DNA of 64,000 nt, taken from the NCBI GenBank assembly GCA_006386115.1, contig VFIW01000013.1:682001-746000 (forward strand), read 5' to 3'. The position numbers and the translations under genes are program-made. The first letter of the stretch is position 1, and each line of letters opens with the position of its first letter. The notes under the pieces were generated by a model. That model saw only the letters and a program-made list of their open reading frames with translations, was not told where the DNA came from and ran no database searches. Source of the stretch: Globisporangium splendens (lineage: Eukaryota > Oomycota > Peronosporomycetes > Pythiales > Pythiaceae). Below are positions 44,276-56,530 of the stretch, piece by piece.

Positions 44276-44286
44276 GGTGGGCCACC
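44276..44286. promoter_or_regulatory. Palindromic GGTGGGCCACC-type site
   Basis: A GTGGGCCAC palindrome about 130 bp upstream of the RidA ATG. Closely related sites lie upstream of the genes starting at 56530 and 60929, so this is a candidate shared transcription-factor site. Confidence 0.4.
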
Positions 44287-44713
44287 TAAACTGAGGCAAA
44301 GATTTGCTGGACCCAGAGTTCCATGTGGAGCACTATATGGAGCGATCCACAATTCGAAATCTAGCAGAAGATTCAGCGTATCCATTCAGCATCATGGCTA
44401 CACTTGGGGAGTATCAGCAAAACGAGAACCTCGAGACCTGGTCGGAGTCAGTCTCCATACAGCGCCGAAATGGACTCTAAATACTAGTTGCAAAGTGTGG
44501 ACATGTCTCTTTAAGGAAGTCGTTGCACCCAGCCACTGAGGCGACTGCAAGCATCAGATTCGAGAATGGACCCAAAATATCGTGTAATCAGATCCAAGGC
44601 TAGTACGCTTTTCGTCTCCGCACGCCCGCCATCCCATTTTCGAGGCATCCGCTGTTTTGACAGCGCGCTGTGGCGAGACAAGAGGCTGGAGACAGCCGTT
44701 GCGCGCTGCAGCG

Positions 44714-46415
44714 ATGATTGCTGGGAACAAGGTCCAGTTGAACCTCACGGTTGACTGTCTTCCAGTCGGCAGCTTTCCCTGTGGAGCTACTCCAACGGCA
44801 ACCATGCGTATGACGACGGCACCAAGCATCTATGTCTCTGGAAGCTCAGTGGTGTCTCCCAGCATTGAAGCGAGCATCAGTCCTTCCTGCCGCACATCTC
44901 GCGTGTTAGGCAGCAAGACCACTCCAAAAACAGCACTGCAGAAGCGAGAGTCAAGTTCGCCTTCAATGAAGAAACATGGCGATTGGTCTCACCAGCCTCC
45001 GCCACCACCTGTTGAGCCCAAAGACACAACGTGTGGCTTTATCGGGCCACTCGACGACGCAGCAGCGGAAACATCATCACGACCACCCAGCGAGTGCAGC
45101 TTTTTACTGGACGCAAGTCAGGAGTCGACGACGACACGGCTCCTGAGGGTACGAAGACATCAAAGCATCGTGGCGCTGGTCTTCCAAACTAAGCTGATGC
45201 AGTATTCCCAATCCGTGTTGCTATTAAGCCTTTCATGCTAACCCGAATGCTACTTACGTCCCTAGCGTGGGGGTTTAGATTATCAAACCCTCCACCAGCG
45301 CAACGGAAGCCATGATCGCGATTGCCGCTGATATCAATGCGGGCTTCCAGCGTAATGTTCCGCCGATCCCAGTCGACGACTGCACCGGAGGCGTCTACTA
45401 CCTTCGCACGAAAAGCAGACGCATCGCTGTCGTGTTCAAGCCAGCCGACGAAGAACCGTACGCGCCAAACAACCCAAAGCGATATCTGCGAGACGACGAA
45501 ATCGAGCCTGAGCTTCCACCGCACCCTGAAGTTCAGTGCGCTCTCGTCAAGCGCAGCGACAGCAAGCTGAGCTCTAGCAAATCTGGCATTCGTGCTGGCA
45601 TTGCTGCTGGAGACGCTGCAATTCGAGGAGTTCCCGCGTATTTGCTGGACAAGCATCACCTCGCCAGTGTTCCGATGACCTCGTTGACTGCTGCTTTTCA
45701 CCCGATGTTCCATTATGCAGTCGAGAGCAAGGCTGTGAATGGTAAAAGAGCGCGGAAAACTGGTGCGATCCAAGCCTACGTGCCGCACAACTGCACCGCT
45801 GACGATGTCTCAAGCACGCTGTTCAGCGTCGAGGATGTCCACGCGATTGCGCTCTTGGACATTCGTCTCGCGAATCAGGATCGCCATGGAGGAAACGTTC
45901 TGGTTGTGGACGAGCAGCAGTTGCAAAAGAAAACGTACAAATTGGTCCCAATCGACCACGGTGCGTGCCTCCCGAGAGTCTGCGAGATGGAGGAGACGAG
46001 TTTCTTGTGGCTTTTCTGGTCCCAGGCAAAGCGGCCGTTTTCCAAGTCCACGCTCCAGTACATCGCATCGCTCGATCCGTGGGAAGACGTTCAGTTGCTG
46101 CAGCAGAGTCTGCCTCGGAGCCATCTACTCGAGCCGCAAGCGCTGCTCACGTTGCACATCTGCACTGTCTTGCTTCAAGTGTGTGCTCTCGAAAAGAACA
46201 TGAGCGCATACGATATTGGAATGCTCATGTGCCGCCATGGGTCGCTCCGCCACCAGCAACCGAAGTCCAGCATCCTGGAGCAACTCGTCACGACGAGCCT
46301 GAAGGATATCGAGGCTCCCAAATATGAATCGGTTCAGCAAGGTCAGGAAACTTATTTCAAATCCGTCGCCGCAAGCTTCCAGCGGCACTTGGCATCGTAT
46401 CTGACGACTATGTAG
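44714..46415 (+). CDS. PI3/4-kinase-family protein, type II PI4K-gamma-like
   Basis: Exons 44714-45178 and 45279-46415 join in phase to 533 residues. The kinase part begins IIKPSTSATEAM and matches plant-type PI4K-gamma enzymes: GGVYYL glycine-rich strand, AVVFKPADEEPYAPNNP with the ATP-binding Lys, RGVPAYLLDKHHLASVPMT, catalytic LLDIRLANQDRHGGNVLV and the metal-binding VPIDHGACLP. The N-terminal 150 residues are low-complexity, Ser/Pro/Thr-rich; no ubiquitin-like repeat is evident. Some family members phosphorylate proteins and not lipid, so the substrate is open. The 100-nt intron has a ctaac branch-like word near 45239. Confidence 0.85.
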
Positions 46416-46660
46416 AGCTTCCATCCACACCCTCCAGGGGCTCGAAATTCATAAATACCTGCACACAGCCATTCAATTTTGCATTGCTGAACATGACTCC
46501 TACCTTACCGTGTTGGTGTTTGATACATATTCTGGAGTTACGTGGAAATCTGTGTTTGCATGGACTGAAGTAACTCTCGAATCCAGGGCTCGTCTCCAGC
46601 GGGGTTTGCTTCCTCTTGCGCTTGAAGGATCAGCCGCGTGAAGTGTGGAAGTATCTCTTG

Positions 46661-48810
46661 TTAGACAGTTTCGCGGATTCGGTCTTGCGGCGGCCGAGTC
46701 CTGCAAGTCACGGGATCTGGTTTGTTCGAGATAGACATTGCGTCACTCAAGTGCACATTCACTGTTGGTGCTACGACACAGAGACGAACTGTAGAATGAA
46801 GCGCGTCTTCCAAAGCTTTCGCATGCGAGTGCTTCAACTTGATAATAAAGTCCTCGTCTCGGGCACTTTCACTTTCCATCGCATCAATCTGCACTTTCAT
46901 CTGCGCGATTTCGTCGCGGGACGTTGCCAGTAGCTGCTGAAGACGAGAAATTTCAGTTTTGTCGACTGTTTCGATTAGATCGTCATTCTGCTTCAAGATG
47001 CCAAGCTCTATTTCGAGTTCGTTCACTTTTACCTTGGATTCTCGCAATGATTGGTTTTGTTCATCGATCTCTTTGATATGTCGCTGTATTGCAGTGTGTA
47101 GTTGCGCATTCTCCGTTGATAGTACAGAATTCGTCGCTTCAAGATCTTTCAGTCGCGAAAGGAGTCGAATGGATTCACGAGAATGCGCTGTACTTTGCGA
47201 TTCAAGTCTTGCTACTTGGGTCTGCAACGTTTCATTCGCTTGCACAACTTCTTGGTTTTCCTTTTCAAGTTGGCACGTTCTAGCATCTTGACGCTCAAGT
47301 GCTTTACGAAGCTGCACGATTACCTCTCGATGCTCCGTGTTTTGTACCGTCTCCGCTGCATGTGATTCTTGCAACGACGCCAGGTCTTGCCTACGGCTCT
47401 CGAGCATCTGCGCTAGTGAAGCAAGCCGGTGTTCGTTGTCTTCATGGCACCGTGTATGCTTCTTGTGATATTCAGCATATTCGCCACGTTGCTGCTCAAG
47501 CGAGTTCCGTTCATAGAGCCAACACTCCGACACCGTCTTCTTATCTTGCTCGCAAGCTGTTAGCTCCAAACGCAATCGCTTCACTTCATCTTGCAGATAC
47601 CCATATTGAATTTCTTCAGCTCGGTTGCTCTCTCGTGGAGAGCATTGCGTCGCCGAATCCGCCATTTCACGGCTGACCACATTATTGTCGCTAAGTTCTG
47701 GATCATGATTACCGAGATTCTGAGCTTCGATCGGCGATTGCTGCTCCAAAACTTGCACTCTGCTATCTGTTAGAGCTCGACATCGTTCCATTTGATCTAA
47801 TTTGCCGCGAAGTTCCTTGATCTCACTAACGTGAGCGCTATTTTCTCCCCATAGCGTGTATTGAATAGCTTCCATTTTCGCGATCTCTTGATGCAACTCC
47901 TCAGTTACCTGCTGGCTTTGCGCACACTCATTGCGAGATTTCTTCAGCGTCAGCCTCATAGAAGAGCGTGAGTTACAAAAAGAATTTGTTGATGCTGATG
48001 GCGGAGACTGTGCGGGCTTTGCGGCACGGCACGAATTGCCTCGAAACTGCCCTCCTGCAACAATTTTACCACCTCCTCGCATCCTAGGCACGTCTACATG
48101 TTGGCGGTCAAAGCCATTGAAAAAACTAAGGTTTTGTGCACATACCAGATACTCACTTTTCCACGAGTTTCTCCTTCAGATTTGCAATTCCCAAGCGCAG
48201 GGTTTCGTTCTCGCTGCGGACGTTTTCCATTTCCATCGTCGAGCTGTTCCGAAAGTCTCTGAAGTGTAATAGAAAACGGAAATTAGCATCCACACACGAA
48301 ATTCAACGAGTCTCTGAGTGAACATAGATACCTCGAAGCGCTCATAGCTTTTCGCGACGTGCTGAAAAATTGTGAAGGACTCGGTTTTGCTGCTTCGGCT
48401 TGCTGGGGTTGCTGCATGTAGTCCTCGCCCCATTCTGCAAAAGTTTGTGGGTTCGATAATGTCGTTGCACGATGGGACGACTGCGTGTGTAAACCAGTAT
48501 TGAAGAGGGGCTTCTTCGGCAAGGCTCGCGTGGATAACGGGCGCTGTTGTTGCTGCTCTTTCGGTACCTGCTTCATCGTGAATAAGTCAACGGGCACTCT
48601 CGTCTGGGACCCACCTCCGCTCGCTCCTTTTCCGCCTCGATGCCCAGCGCTCTTCGGAATACTTATCCCGCATTTCGACGCGAGAACAGCCGCCCGGTTG
48701 ATAGGTGTCCGCTGGCCGCGCACAATCTCGCTTGGCAAGAGCTGCGGCACAGCCCCAGAGCTTTTCTCTCCATTTCGCTTACTGATACAAGGCAGTGCAT
48801 CTGCTTCCAT
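46661..48810 (-). CDS. Long coiled-coil protein (unknown role)
   Basis: Exons 48810-48332, 48258-48157 and 48083-46661 join in phase to 667 residues. The N-terminal 150 residues are basic and disordered (PKKPLFNTGLHTQSS, FAEWGEDYMQQPQQ); the rest is continuous coiled coil, from ENVRSENETLRLGIANLKEK to LEDALHS. The last 50 residues (CVVAPTVNVHL...RIRETV) do not look like coil. A downstream frame at about 46655-46541 (LPHFTRLILQAQEEANPAGD) looks like a better C-terminus, so one more intron near 46800-46655 is probable. Ciliary or basal-body function is a guess only. Confidence 0.7.
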
Positions 48811-48988
48811 CGCTAAAATCAGAACTGCTTGAGCAACGGCACCTACGAATCGAACTGACAGGATTTTGCCCGTGTGCCAATCGCTGCAGTATTAATACTC
48901 GCGTATCAAAGTCCAAAGATAGCGACAGCCCGGAACCATTCAGCTAATTGACAACACAATCGCAGGGTATTCACGTGCATCACGATCT

Positions 48989-49384
48989 TCAGCGACGGGA
49001 AGCTTTCTTTGGCGACGGAGCAACTTGAAGACGTCGCAGCAGCGCTTCATTGGCTTGATACAGCTTCTTGCACATCAATTCCTTGTCTTGCAGCTGGCCA
49101 TGAAGTGTCTGCAGCGCACTCTTGAGCTCCATTGATTCGGTTTCCAGTTTACCGCACCGATGCTTGAAGTTGAGATACAACTGTGTAAGATCTGTGATCT
49201 TCGTGACAAGAATGCGCTGCTCTTCCGTCATGTCATCAAAATCCGTTACCAGGATCTCGATATACTTGGCCAACTCGCTCGACACGTGCTGTTTCAATTG
49301 ATTCAGCTGGTGCGAAGCTTCTGGCCGAGGAACTGTGGCACCACGACAGCCAGCGCGTCCTTTGACGTGCCACCATGGACCCAT
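48989..49384 (-). CDS. Small coiled-coil protein (unknown role)
   Basis: A frame of 131 residues starting MGPWWHVKGRAGC, with predicted coil from about residue 25 onward (LNQLKQHVSSELAKYIEILV, then LYQANEALLRRLQ) and a basic tail (SPKKASRR). An AG just upstream of the ATG (ttttgcag/aa) and a GT at 49449 after ATGG would allow a 4-nt coding first exon (49453-49450) joined in phase. Which start is used cannot be decided. It lies 179 bp beyond the 5' end of the large coiled-coil gene, on the same strand. Confidence 0.55.
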   Translation of the reverse strand: MGPWWHVKGRAGCRGATVPRPEASHQLNQLKQHVSSELAKYIEILVTDFDDMTEEQRILVTKITDLTQLYLNFKHRCGKLETESMELKSALQTLHGQLQDKELMCKKLYQANEALLRRLQVAPSPKKASRR

Positions 49385-49453
49385 TTCTGCAAAATCACCA
49401 AAAATCTTTGCAATTCGACAATTAACGGGTCAACATGTTCATAACTTACCCAT

Positions 49454-50087
49454 TTTTTGGGTTTGTACCGCCAATGACCCGGGTTATCCCAGAACGCTCA
49501 AGTGGGTTTAACCCAGCGACCTTCCATCCACCATGATCTGACGCCAACCTGAAGACTGAAGTTGGTGCTGTGCACATGCGTCTTCTGAACGCGAATGCCT
49601 GAGCCAAAATAGTGCAGTACAGTCGCAATATGCACACAGTGGTGAGCTGCTTGGACTGAGGTCATGCAGAATGCAAAGATCACACACTTCTGCTGTGATT
49701 TTGTGCAAAAACGCAGCTCAGCGGAGCTGTGCACTTGAAGTTGAAGTGGTTGAGGGAGCCAAAGAGTTTCGCTAAACAAAAAAAACACCAGAACGTTCAG
49801 CCCAACTCCACAATCGACAAACTGGCGTCACACAAACCCGGGTCTATCAAAGCCCATAACTTTAAACCCGCTCACCCATTTAAGCAGTTTTCGCTTGATT
49901 GTTGCATTTCCTGCTTGTTCAGGTTCGAAACCCGTAAGCAGCAGCACAAACTGTGCAAACCCGGCCCAGTCAATCTCCCTCCCTATTGGCTGAAAATCGG
50001 TTCTTTTTGCACAAGCTGCAGGTTCCACGATCACGAAGCGAAACGGACCCGCATTTGCAAACGGACTGACTGTTGCGCAAGTGAAAG
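49454..50087. other. Intergenic, possible inverted-terminal repeat remnant
   Basis: About 630 bp upstream of the carnitine acyltransferase. The words acccgggtt (about 49476) and aacccgggt (about 49837), each with gggttt/aaaccc neighbours, face each other about 360 bp apart, as the ends of a small decayed transposon might. Otherwise nothing was recognised. Confidence 0.3.
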
Positions 50088-52263
50088 ATGGCGAAGGACA
50101 CCGCGAAGCCCCAGGAGCGCACGTTCCAGTACCAGGACGAACTACCGTCGCTGCCGCTACCGTCCCTCGAGGACACGCTCGCCAAGTACGTCAAGAGCGT
50201 CGAGCCGCTGCTCACGGCGCAGGAGCTTGAGCACACGAAGGCCGTGTGCCACGACTTCCTCAATGGCGTCGGCCCGCAGCTGCAGTCCATTCTCCAGGAG
50301 CGCGCCGACTCGGAGCGCAACTGGCTCGAGGAATGGTGGGAGACGTTCGGGTACCTGCAGCCGCGCTACCCGTCGGCCGTCAACATCAACTGGTTCGGCG
50401 TGCTCCCAGGCAACTGGGGACCGCGCGATATGAGCCAATGCGAAGCGGCGGCCATCTTCTCGATCGCGATCCTCAAGTTTCGCAGAAACCTTCTCGAGTG
50501 AGACATTTGCCGCTTTTAGTTTTGCTTTATGGGATTTCGGTGTACTGATTTTCTTCTCTTTTTTTGTGATGACTGTAGTGAAAAGTTCCCGGTTGAAAAG
50601 ATGATGGGGCGTCCGCTCTGCATGCACACGTACTCGCGCATGTTCAACACGTGCATCATTCCAGGCGAAGAGTGCGATGAGTTCATGAACTACCCGCACG
50701 ATGCCAAGCACATCATTGCGCTGCGAAACAACTGCATCTGGACCATTCAAGTCCTCGATGACAATGGCAACGAGCTTCCGCTTGCGGACATCCTGAGGTA
50801 GATATTTGTGTGTGATTTGATGCCTTTTGGGAAGTGGTTACTTCATGAATGTTCACCAATCCGTGTTTCCGTACCATTGTAGCCAATTTGAGCAAGTGCG
50901 CGAAGAAGCAACTGGTCTTTTCGACTTGGAGCGTTACCCTCCTGTCAGTGTCTTGACCTCTGAGAACCGAACCAACTGGGCTAAGGTATGCGCTCCAGAA
51001 TGTATCCGGAAAGTCATGACAAGAGCAGATGTCTGACATTTCTATTTGATCCGCTAATTCTAGGCCCGTGAGCACATTTTGAAGCTGGATGATCTGAACA
51101 AGGAATCGTTCGAACTGATTGAGCGGGCTTTGTTCTGCATTGCATTGGATGAAAGCTCTGCCGCAACTTACGACGACGTCAGTTTTTTTTTCTTTTTCTC
51201 AAAAGAGGAAGCCAATAAGCGGTGCAGAGGCTAATACTTTCTGTGCTGTGTATGTGATCTTTAGATTGCTCGCAATGCGTTGCTCGGAGATGGCCGCAAC
51301 CGCTGGTACGACAAGCCGTTCACGCTCATTATCCACGAAAACGCTCGCAGTGGTCTCAACGGCCAGCACGTGTGGGCTGATGCGCTGGTTGTGATTCGTC
51401 TGTTCGACTACTGCATCAAGTATGTGAACGAAAACTTCAAGGCGAAATTTGCTGATCGTGCGAACCTGAAGCCATCCTTGTCGCTCAAGCCAAAGCGCAT
51501 TAACTGGGTGCTCGACAACACGGCTCACACTGCTATCGAGCGTGCAAGTGCTGCGATTGGAAAACTCATCCATGCCAGCGACCTCCACACTCTTCAGTTC
51601 CACCACTACGGCACTGCATTCTTGAAGCGCTACAAGCTCACTCCAGATTTCTACATGCAAATGGCGATCCAGCTGGCGCACTACAAGATGCACAAACGCA
51701 TTCCAGCGATGTACGAGACCGCGCACACGCGTCTCTTTTACCATGGCCGAACGGAGACGATCCGCTCGTTGTCGAGCAATTCGTTGGCATTTGCGAAGAC
51801 GATGGAATCCGATGCGTCTGTGAGTGAGAAGTGGGATGCGTTGAAGCTCGCGATTGCTAGCCACAAGGAACAATTGAAGGACTGCTTGACGGGCCAAGGC
51901 ATTGATCGCCACCTCATGGGTCTCCAGGTGGTCTCCGAGATGTCTGGTATCACGCCAAAGCCATCGCTTTTCACGGACAAGGCGTTCGAGGTGAGCAAGA
52001 AGTTCCTGCTCTCGACCAGTAACGTCAGCGGCGGACCTGGCGCGAGTCCGATTTGGGGCGGCTTCTCGGCCATGTTCAACGAAGGCTACGGCGTGTGCTA
52101 CGCGCTGCAGCCGGACCGCATTAACGTGAGCGTGTCTGCCTACCACGTGTGCGAGGAGACGGACGCGGCCAAGTTCAAGCGCCACCTCGAGACGGCGCTG
52201 CTCGACATGGCCGACCTCTGCCTCTCGCGCAATGTCATCTACGTGGGTTCGTCCAAGATCTAA
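50088..52263 (+). CDS. Carnitine O-acyltransferase (CPT2/CrAT-like)
   Basis: Five exons, 50088-50497, 50579-50797, 50883-50985, 51064-51177 and 51265-52263, join in phase to 614 residues. Family motifs run in order: LPSLPLPSLEDTLAKY at the N-terminus, GRPLCMHTYSRMFN, the catalytic-His segment GLNGQHVWADA (His about 317), YETAHTRLFYHGRTETIRS for carnitine/CoA, the LSTSNV motif and FNEGYGVCYAL. The enzyme exchanges acyl groups between CoA and carnitine for mitochondrial or peroxisomal fatty-acid use. The N-terminus (MAKDTAKPQERTF) is not a strong presequence and there is no obvious C-terminal PTS1 (ends SSKI). The catalytic motif has Q-H-V where E-H-S is usual; His and following Asp are kept. 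Length is typical. Confidence 0.92.
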
Positions 52264-52596
52264 TTTCTCAAGAAGAACGTCGAGATGGCTTTCCATGTTT
52301 CGAGCTCTTATTTTTAATCAATAAAAATTCTTTCTGTGTGATATCTAAGCGAATGCAGTGTTTTATTGGCTAAAATCAAGTTGGAGCACGAAAGGTCGCG
52401 AGCTTTTTCCTTTGATGTTTGTTTCCTTCCAGTGATCTTCCGCATGCGCATCAATGGACCGCGAAGAGGCACGCAGCTCTCTGTGGGGATCGTGCGCGCA
52501 ATAGATCACGTTCATTCGCGCATTTGCGTCCACGAAACACACAAGGATCCCAGAGTCAGCCATTGCTTCTTCTCCTGAGCTTTTCTGCTGTGCGAG

Positions 52597-54288
52597 ATGA
52601 TGTTCCAGCGGCTGCTGTGCGTCGTGCTCTGGAGCGCTGTCGCTCGTGACAGCCGTCGACTTGTTGCCCTCCGCGCAGGCGGTGTTCTTCGGTGAGATAC
52701 CTTCTCGTTACTGCTTTGTGTCGTTTGCGACGCTCCTTGCATACTAAGCTTGTATGTATGCGTCGCTTTGAATCCTGACAACTGCAGTGTGTCCGTCGTC
52801 ATGCGAGGCGAAGCTGCTGCCTCGCGATATGGAGACGCTGGAAGACTGCCTCTGCCACGGCAGCATCTCGAAGCTGCGCAGCAACAATCACGACGGCACG
52901 AGCCCTCAGCACCACGGAATCTTCCGCTGCCCCGAAGGAGCTGCTGCGCGGATGCTGCACCCGATGAGCTTTGCGGACTGCACCTATCTGGCAGGTTTCA
53001 CGCGCGACGATACCCACAAGGTGTGTACCCTGGAGCAATTCCAGTGCGCCGGTCGCTACAAACGCAAGGCAGGCGTCACACAGCCAGCCTCCATCGCGGA
53101 CTGCGACTGTCAGCACCCGTACACCAAGGACGAAGCGACGGGGGAATGCAGGGTGCTATTGTGCCCTCGGGCTGGCAACTACGTCCAGAAATCCCGCAAC
53201 CGTCCGGTCAAGTCCCTTGCGGACTGCACGTGCATGGGTCCGTTCGTGAAAAACGACCAATCGGGCGAGTGTCTCATCGACCAGCCGTTCCAGTGTCCTC
53301 CGAACTCGTCGCCGGCAGCGAACGTTCGCCCGAAGTCGTCGGTCGATTGCCATTGCGACTGGGGCTTTGTCAAGACCAAGAAGGGTCACGAGTGCGTCCG
53401 TGAAAGCGCTGCGCACATTTGTTCACGTGACTCATCGAGACGCGCGGATTTGCAGTTTGGCATGCAGCCGCGCGGCTTTTTCGACTGCGAGTGCTTGCAG
53501 ACCGGCATATCGGACGCATTGGCGGCGAGCAGCTGCTTGGAGTGTCCTCTGGTTGTGGACCTGGTAACGTGACCCACGTGCTGCTGCATGCGATCGGACT
53601 GCACCGCACGATCGACCGCGTCGACCACGTGCGCGTCGCGTGGGAGTGCGTCCCGGAAGCCAAGCGCACGAATTTCATCTTTGAGGACGTGGGAGTTGAC
53701 TCGACCGCCACCACGTCGAACGATCTCCCGTACGACTTTTTCAGTATCATGCACCATCCGGCCGACGCCTTCGTGCATTCTGTGCGCAGCAGCAGTGTCA
53801 ACGACAAGATGTCGCCGCCGGCGTGGTGCCAGAGCGTGTTCCCGATCATCGCCGACCCAGTCGAGCGCCAGGAGGTGCTCGCCTCGATGGGACAGCGCGA
53901 ACTGCTCGCGATCACGGACATCCACGCCGTGTGGATGCTCTACCCGGTCTTGCAAGCAAAGCAGACGCCGCCAACGTACATCAGCGAAGTGGACGCGGAC
54001 GGTGGTGACGCCAAGGTGTTGGAGAACGTGTTTGAGAGCCGTCTGCACACCCAGGACGACGTGCTCAATGACGGCGGCGACTAGCAGCAGCTGAAGAAAG
54101 GCAAAGCCAAGAGTCGTTTCTCGCAGCGCGCCTCGAGTTTCATCGGCGCGATCGTGACGCTCTGCGGCTTCGGTGCGTTCCTCGCGTTCGCGTTCGCCGA
54201 GATCAAGAAGCGCAATCTGCTGCTACGAGGCAAGGACGCGTACTACACCGAGTCGTTGCTCACGGACAAGAGCCTGTACGACTGGTAG
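52597..54288 (+). pseudogene. Astacin-like metalloprotease gene with several lesions
   Basis: The first exon starts at 52597 and donor/acceptor at 52691/52788 join in phase only in a frame different from that ATG, so a frame change lies in the signal-peptide region (LVTAVDLLPSAQA). Next come Cys-rich repeats (SLADCTCMGPFVKNDQSGEC and relatives) to a stop at 53572. An overlapping second frame from about 53491 reads HIGRIGGEQLLG, then HVLLHAIGLH, then FSIMHH (Met-turn): the zinc site of an astacin (M12A) protease, but with Val for the catalytic Glu (GTG for GAG at 53578-53580). The N-terminal half of the astacin domain seems missing. A TAG at 54082-54084 precedes an in-frame CAG run, a membrane segment (FIGAIVTLCGFGAFLAFAFA) and a tail ending at 54288. 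Ancestrally it was probably a membrane-anchored protease. Confidence 0.7.
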
Positions 54289-54493
54289 GCACGGCACAAA
54301 GAGCGTCATTAGTTTCCCATTCCACCCATCGTGTATATATTTCCAGCAGCAGCAAGCAACAACAAATAAACTTGGATTTGCGTGTGTTTATTTTGCTTTG
54401 TATATTGTGCAGTAGCGGTCTTGTTGCATCAGAAACTTCGTGTCACACACACACAGGAGCACACTCGATTCTCTCTGGTGTGTGCTTCTTTCT

Positions 54494-55351
54494 CTAGTTG
54501 TCAGCTAATAACTCGGTGAGGCGCGCGTTCGGGATCACATCGCCCTTGGCCGCGAGGTACTTGGCCAATGGGATCTGCAGGCAAAGCAAAAGTGAACATC
54601 AAGCAGTTAGATATAACAAATATCCAAGCCAAAAAAGCCCAGGTTTAGTTGATCTACATACCTGTTCCTTGAGTGCATCGCCTTCTAGTCCATTCAAGAG
54701 CATGATGATAAGGTTCGAGTTGATCTGTCGCGCATCGGCGGCTTCCTTGGCGATCGCGACGGCGTCGTCGAATTTATTGAGGTTCTTGGCATTCATGACG
54801 CGGAAGTGGTACGTCTTGGTGGTGAGCGCGATGTTGTTCTTCTTCATGAGCTGCGCGATCTCGTCCACGACATCCTGGTCCTCCTGGTCCGCGTAGTACT
54901 TGGCCAAGCGCACGAAGCTCTGGTTGTTGACGTAGTGGCGCATGTTCTCGGCCTTGCGCACAAAGTCGAGCGCGAGGTCGGCGGCGTCCAGTTTCAAACA
55001 CGCATTGAAGAACGTGCCCGACGCGAACGTGCTCGGGTACACGAGCTTGGCGTCGCAGAGCAGCAGCACCTTCTGCACCTCCTTGAGCTCGTCCTTGCCC
55101 TTCATCTCGCGCACGATGTGGTTGATCTTCGGGGTCGTGAGGTAGAGCGCCGCCGTCGGGATCGACAGCCGCGCGCCGATGTTGCTCAGGTTCTTGGTGA
55201 TCTCAGCCACCGTGCCCTCGATCTTCGGGTACTCGACGTTGCCGCTGAAGGCGCGCGCGCCCGTGACCGACGGTGCGAGCACGTTCTTCTGCGCCAGAGG
55301 CGCGCCGCGGCGCAGCAGCGCGAGGGAGGAGCGCATGACCGTCAGCACCAT
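54494..55351 (-). CDS. Mitochondrial helical-repeat (PPR-like) protein 1
   Basis: Exons 55351-54662 and 54574-54494 join in phase to 256 residues. The N-terminus (MRSSLALLRRGAPLAQKNV...GARAFSG) is a good mitochondrial presequence. The body consists of paired helices of the PPR/TPR type (FFNACLKLDAADLALDFVRKAE, then TYHFRVMNAKNLNKFDDAVA). PPR-like proteins act on organelle RNA or in mitoribosomes; the exact role is unknown. The final 26 residues come from the second exon (IPLAKYLAAKGDVIPN). It lies head-to-tail with a diverged paralogue at 55656-56530. Confidence 0.7.
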
Positions 55352-55655
55352 GATGTTCGATTGATCGCCTTCGCCACCGCTCGTTGCTGGTTGTGTATGA
55401 GGCGCACGGACCAGTGAAATATTCCCAACATCCAGCGTAATTTACATTGCAGATCGAGCCGAAAAACGCTGAACGGGTGCTTTGGAGACGGTAATATAAC
55501 CGCAGGTGACAATGACAGGCATGGGGATATCGAGACTACCCGAGCAAAATGGACTGTGAATACGCAGCGCATGGCGCTTCTCTATGCTTTCTTACAGACG
55601 TGCATGGAGTGTGTGTGTGTGTATATTTTTGTTACTGTTTGCTTGTTGGGTTTGC

Positions 55656-56530
55656 TTACTGCAAGATCTTCTTGGTCGTCTCGTTCGGTTCCACACCGGC
55701 GGCTTTCATCAGCGCCGCGACTTCCTCGATCTTGTCCCCCAGCTCGCTCTCCTTGAGCTTGAAGAGCAAGTTGTTGCACGTCACGCGCTGCAGCTTGTGG
55801 CTTTCACTACAATTAAGAATTTACAGTTAGTTACGGCATGTCAACTATGGAAATGGAAGAAAGAGACACGTACGCGGCAGTCTTGAGCAACGCGACAGCC
55901 TTTTCCAAATCTTCCTGTTCAATCGCGGCTCTGTGATCCATGAACACCACAAAATACGCGTTAGGCAATCTCTTATAGCCAGCCACAAAAGCAGCAAACA
56001 TTGCACACATGTACTTGCACGCACCGGATGAGGATGTCGTAGGTGCGCTCCGTGGATTTGACTTTGTACTTTTGCGAGCCGATCTCGTGCAGCTGGAACA
56101 CCTTTTCGAAGTCGCCGTCCTTGAAAAACTTGGAGAGCAGCTTGTTCAGGGTCGTTGGCTCGAGGAAGAGACCGATGCGGTAGTTGGCTTCGAGCACCTC
56201 AAACACGACGTTGGCGGCGTTGAGCTCGAGTGCCTTCTTCACGAACAGGCCGGCGGCGTTCGAGTCCGGGTCCACGCGCTTCTGCTCGTAGATCTTCATG
56301 ATCTCCTTGGACGCCTCAAGTTCCTCGCTCGTGGTCACCGTCTTGAGGAAGCTCGCGAGCTTGGTCTTCTTGATGAACACGTCCTTCTCGGCCGAGGTCT
56401 TGATGTTGTCCATCCATTCCTGTGCCGAAAGCACGGGAACGGAGGCCGTGGCCGCCGACGCGAACGTGCGCTGCGAGAGCTGGCGCTGGCAGGTGGACAA
56501 AGCGGTGCGGAACGCCTGCATTCTCATCAT
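55656..56530 (-). CDS. Mitochondrial helical-repeat (PPR-like) protein 2
   Basis: Exons 56530-56025, 55930-55874 and 55806-55656 join in phase to 237 residues. The N-terminus (MMRMQAFRTALSTCQRQLSQ, RTFASAA) is presequence-like. Its helix pattern aligns with protein 1: KLASFLKTVTTSEELEASKE against KINHIVREMKGKDELKEVQK, and ALELNAANVVFEVLEA against CLKLDAADLALDFVRK. The two are therefore probably old tandem paralogues with different intron structure. A GTGGGCCAC-type site lies about 190 bp upstream. Confidence 0.72.

Noticed and set aside
54806..55417. 203-codon plus-strand frame opposite the helical-repeat gene
   Set aside because: Shadow of the minus-strand CDS; repetitive Val/Leu/Arg composition and no family match.
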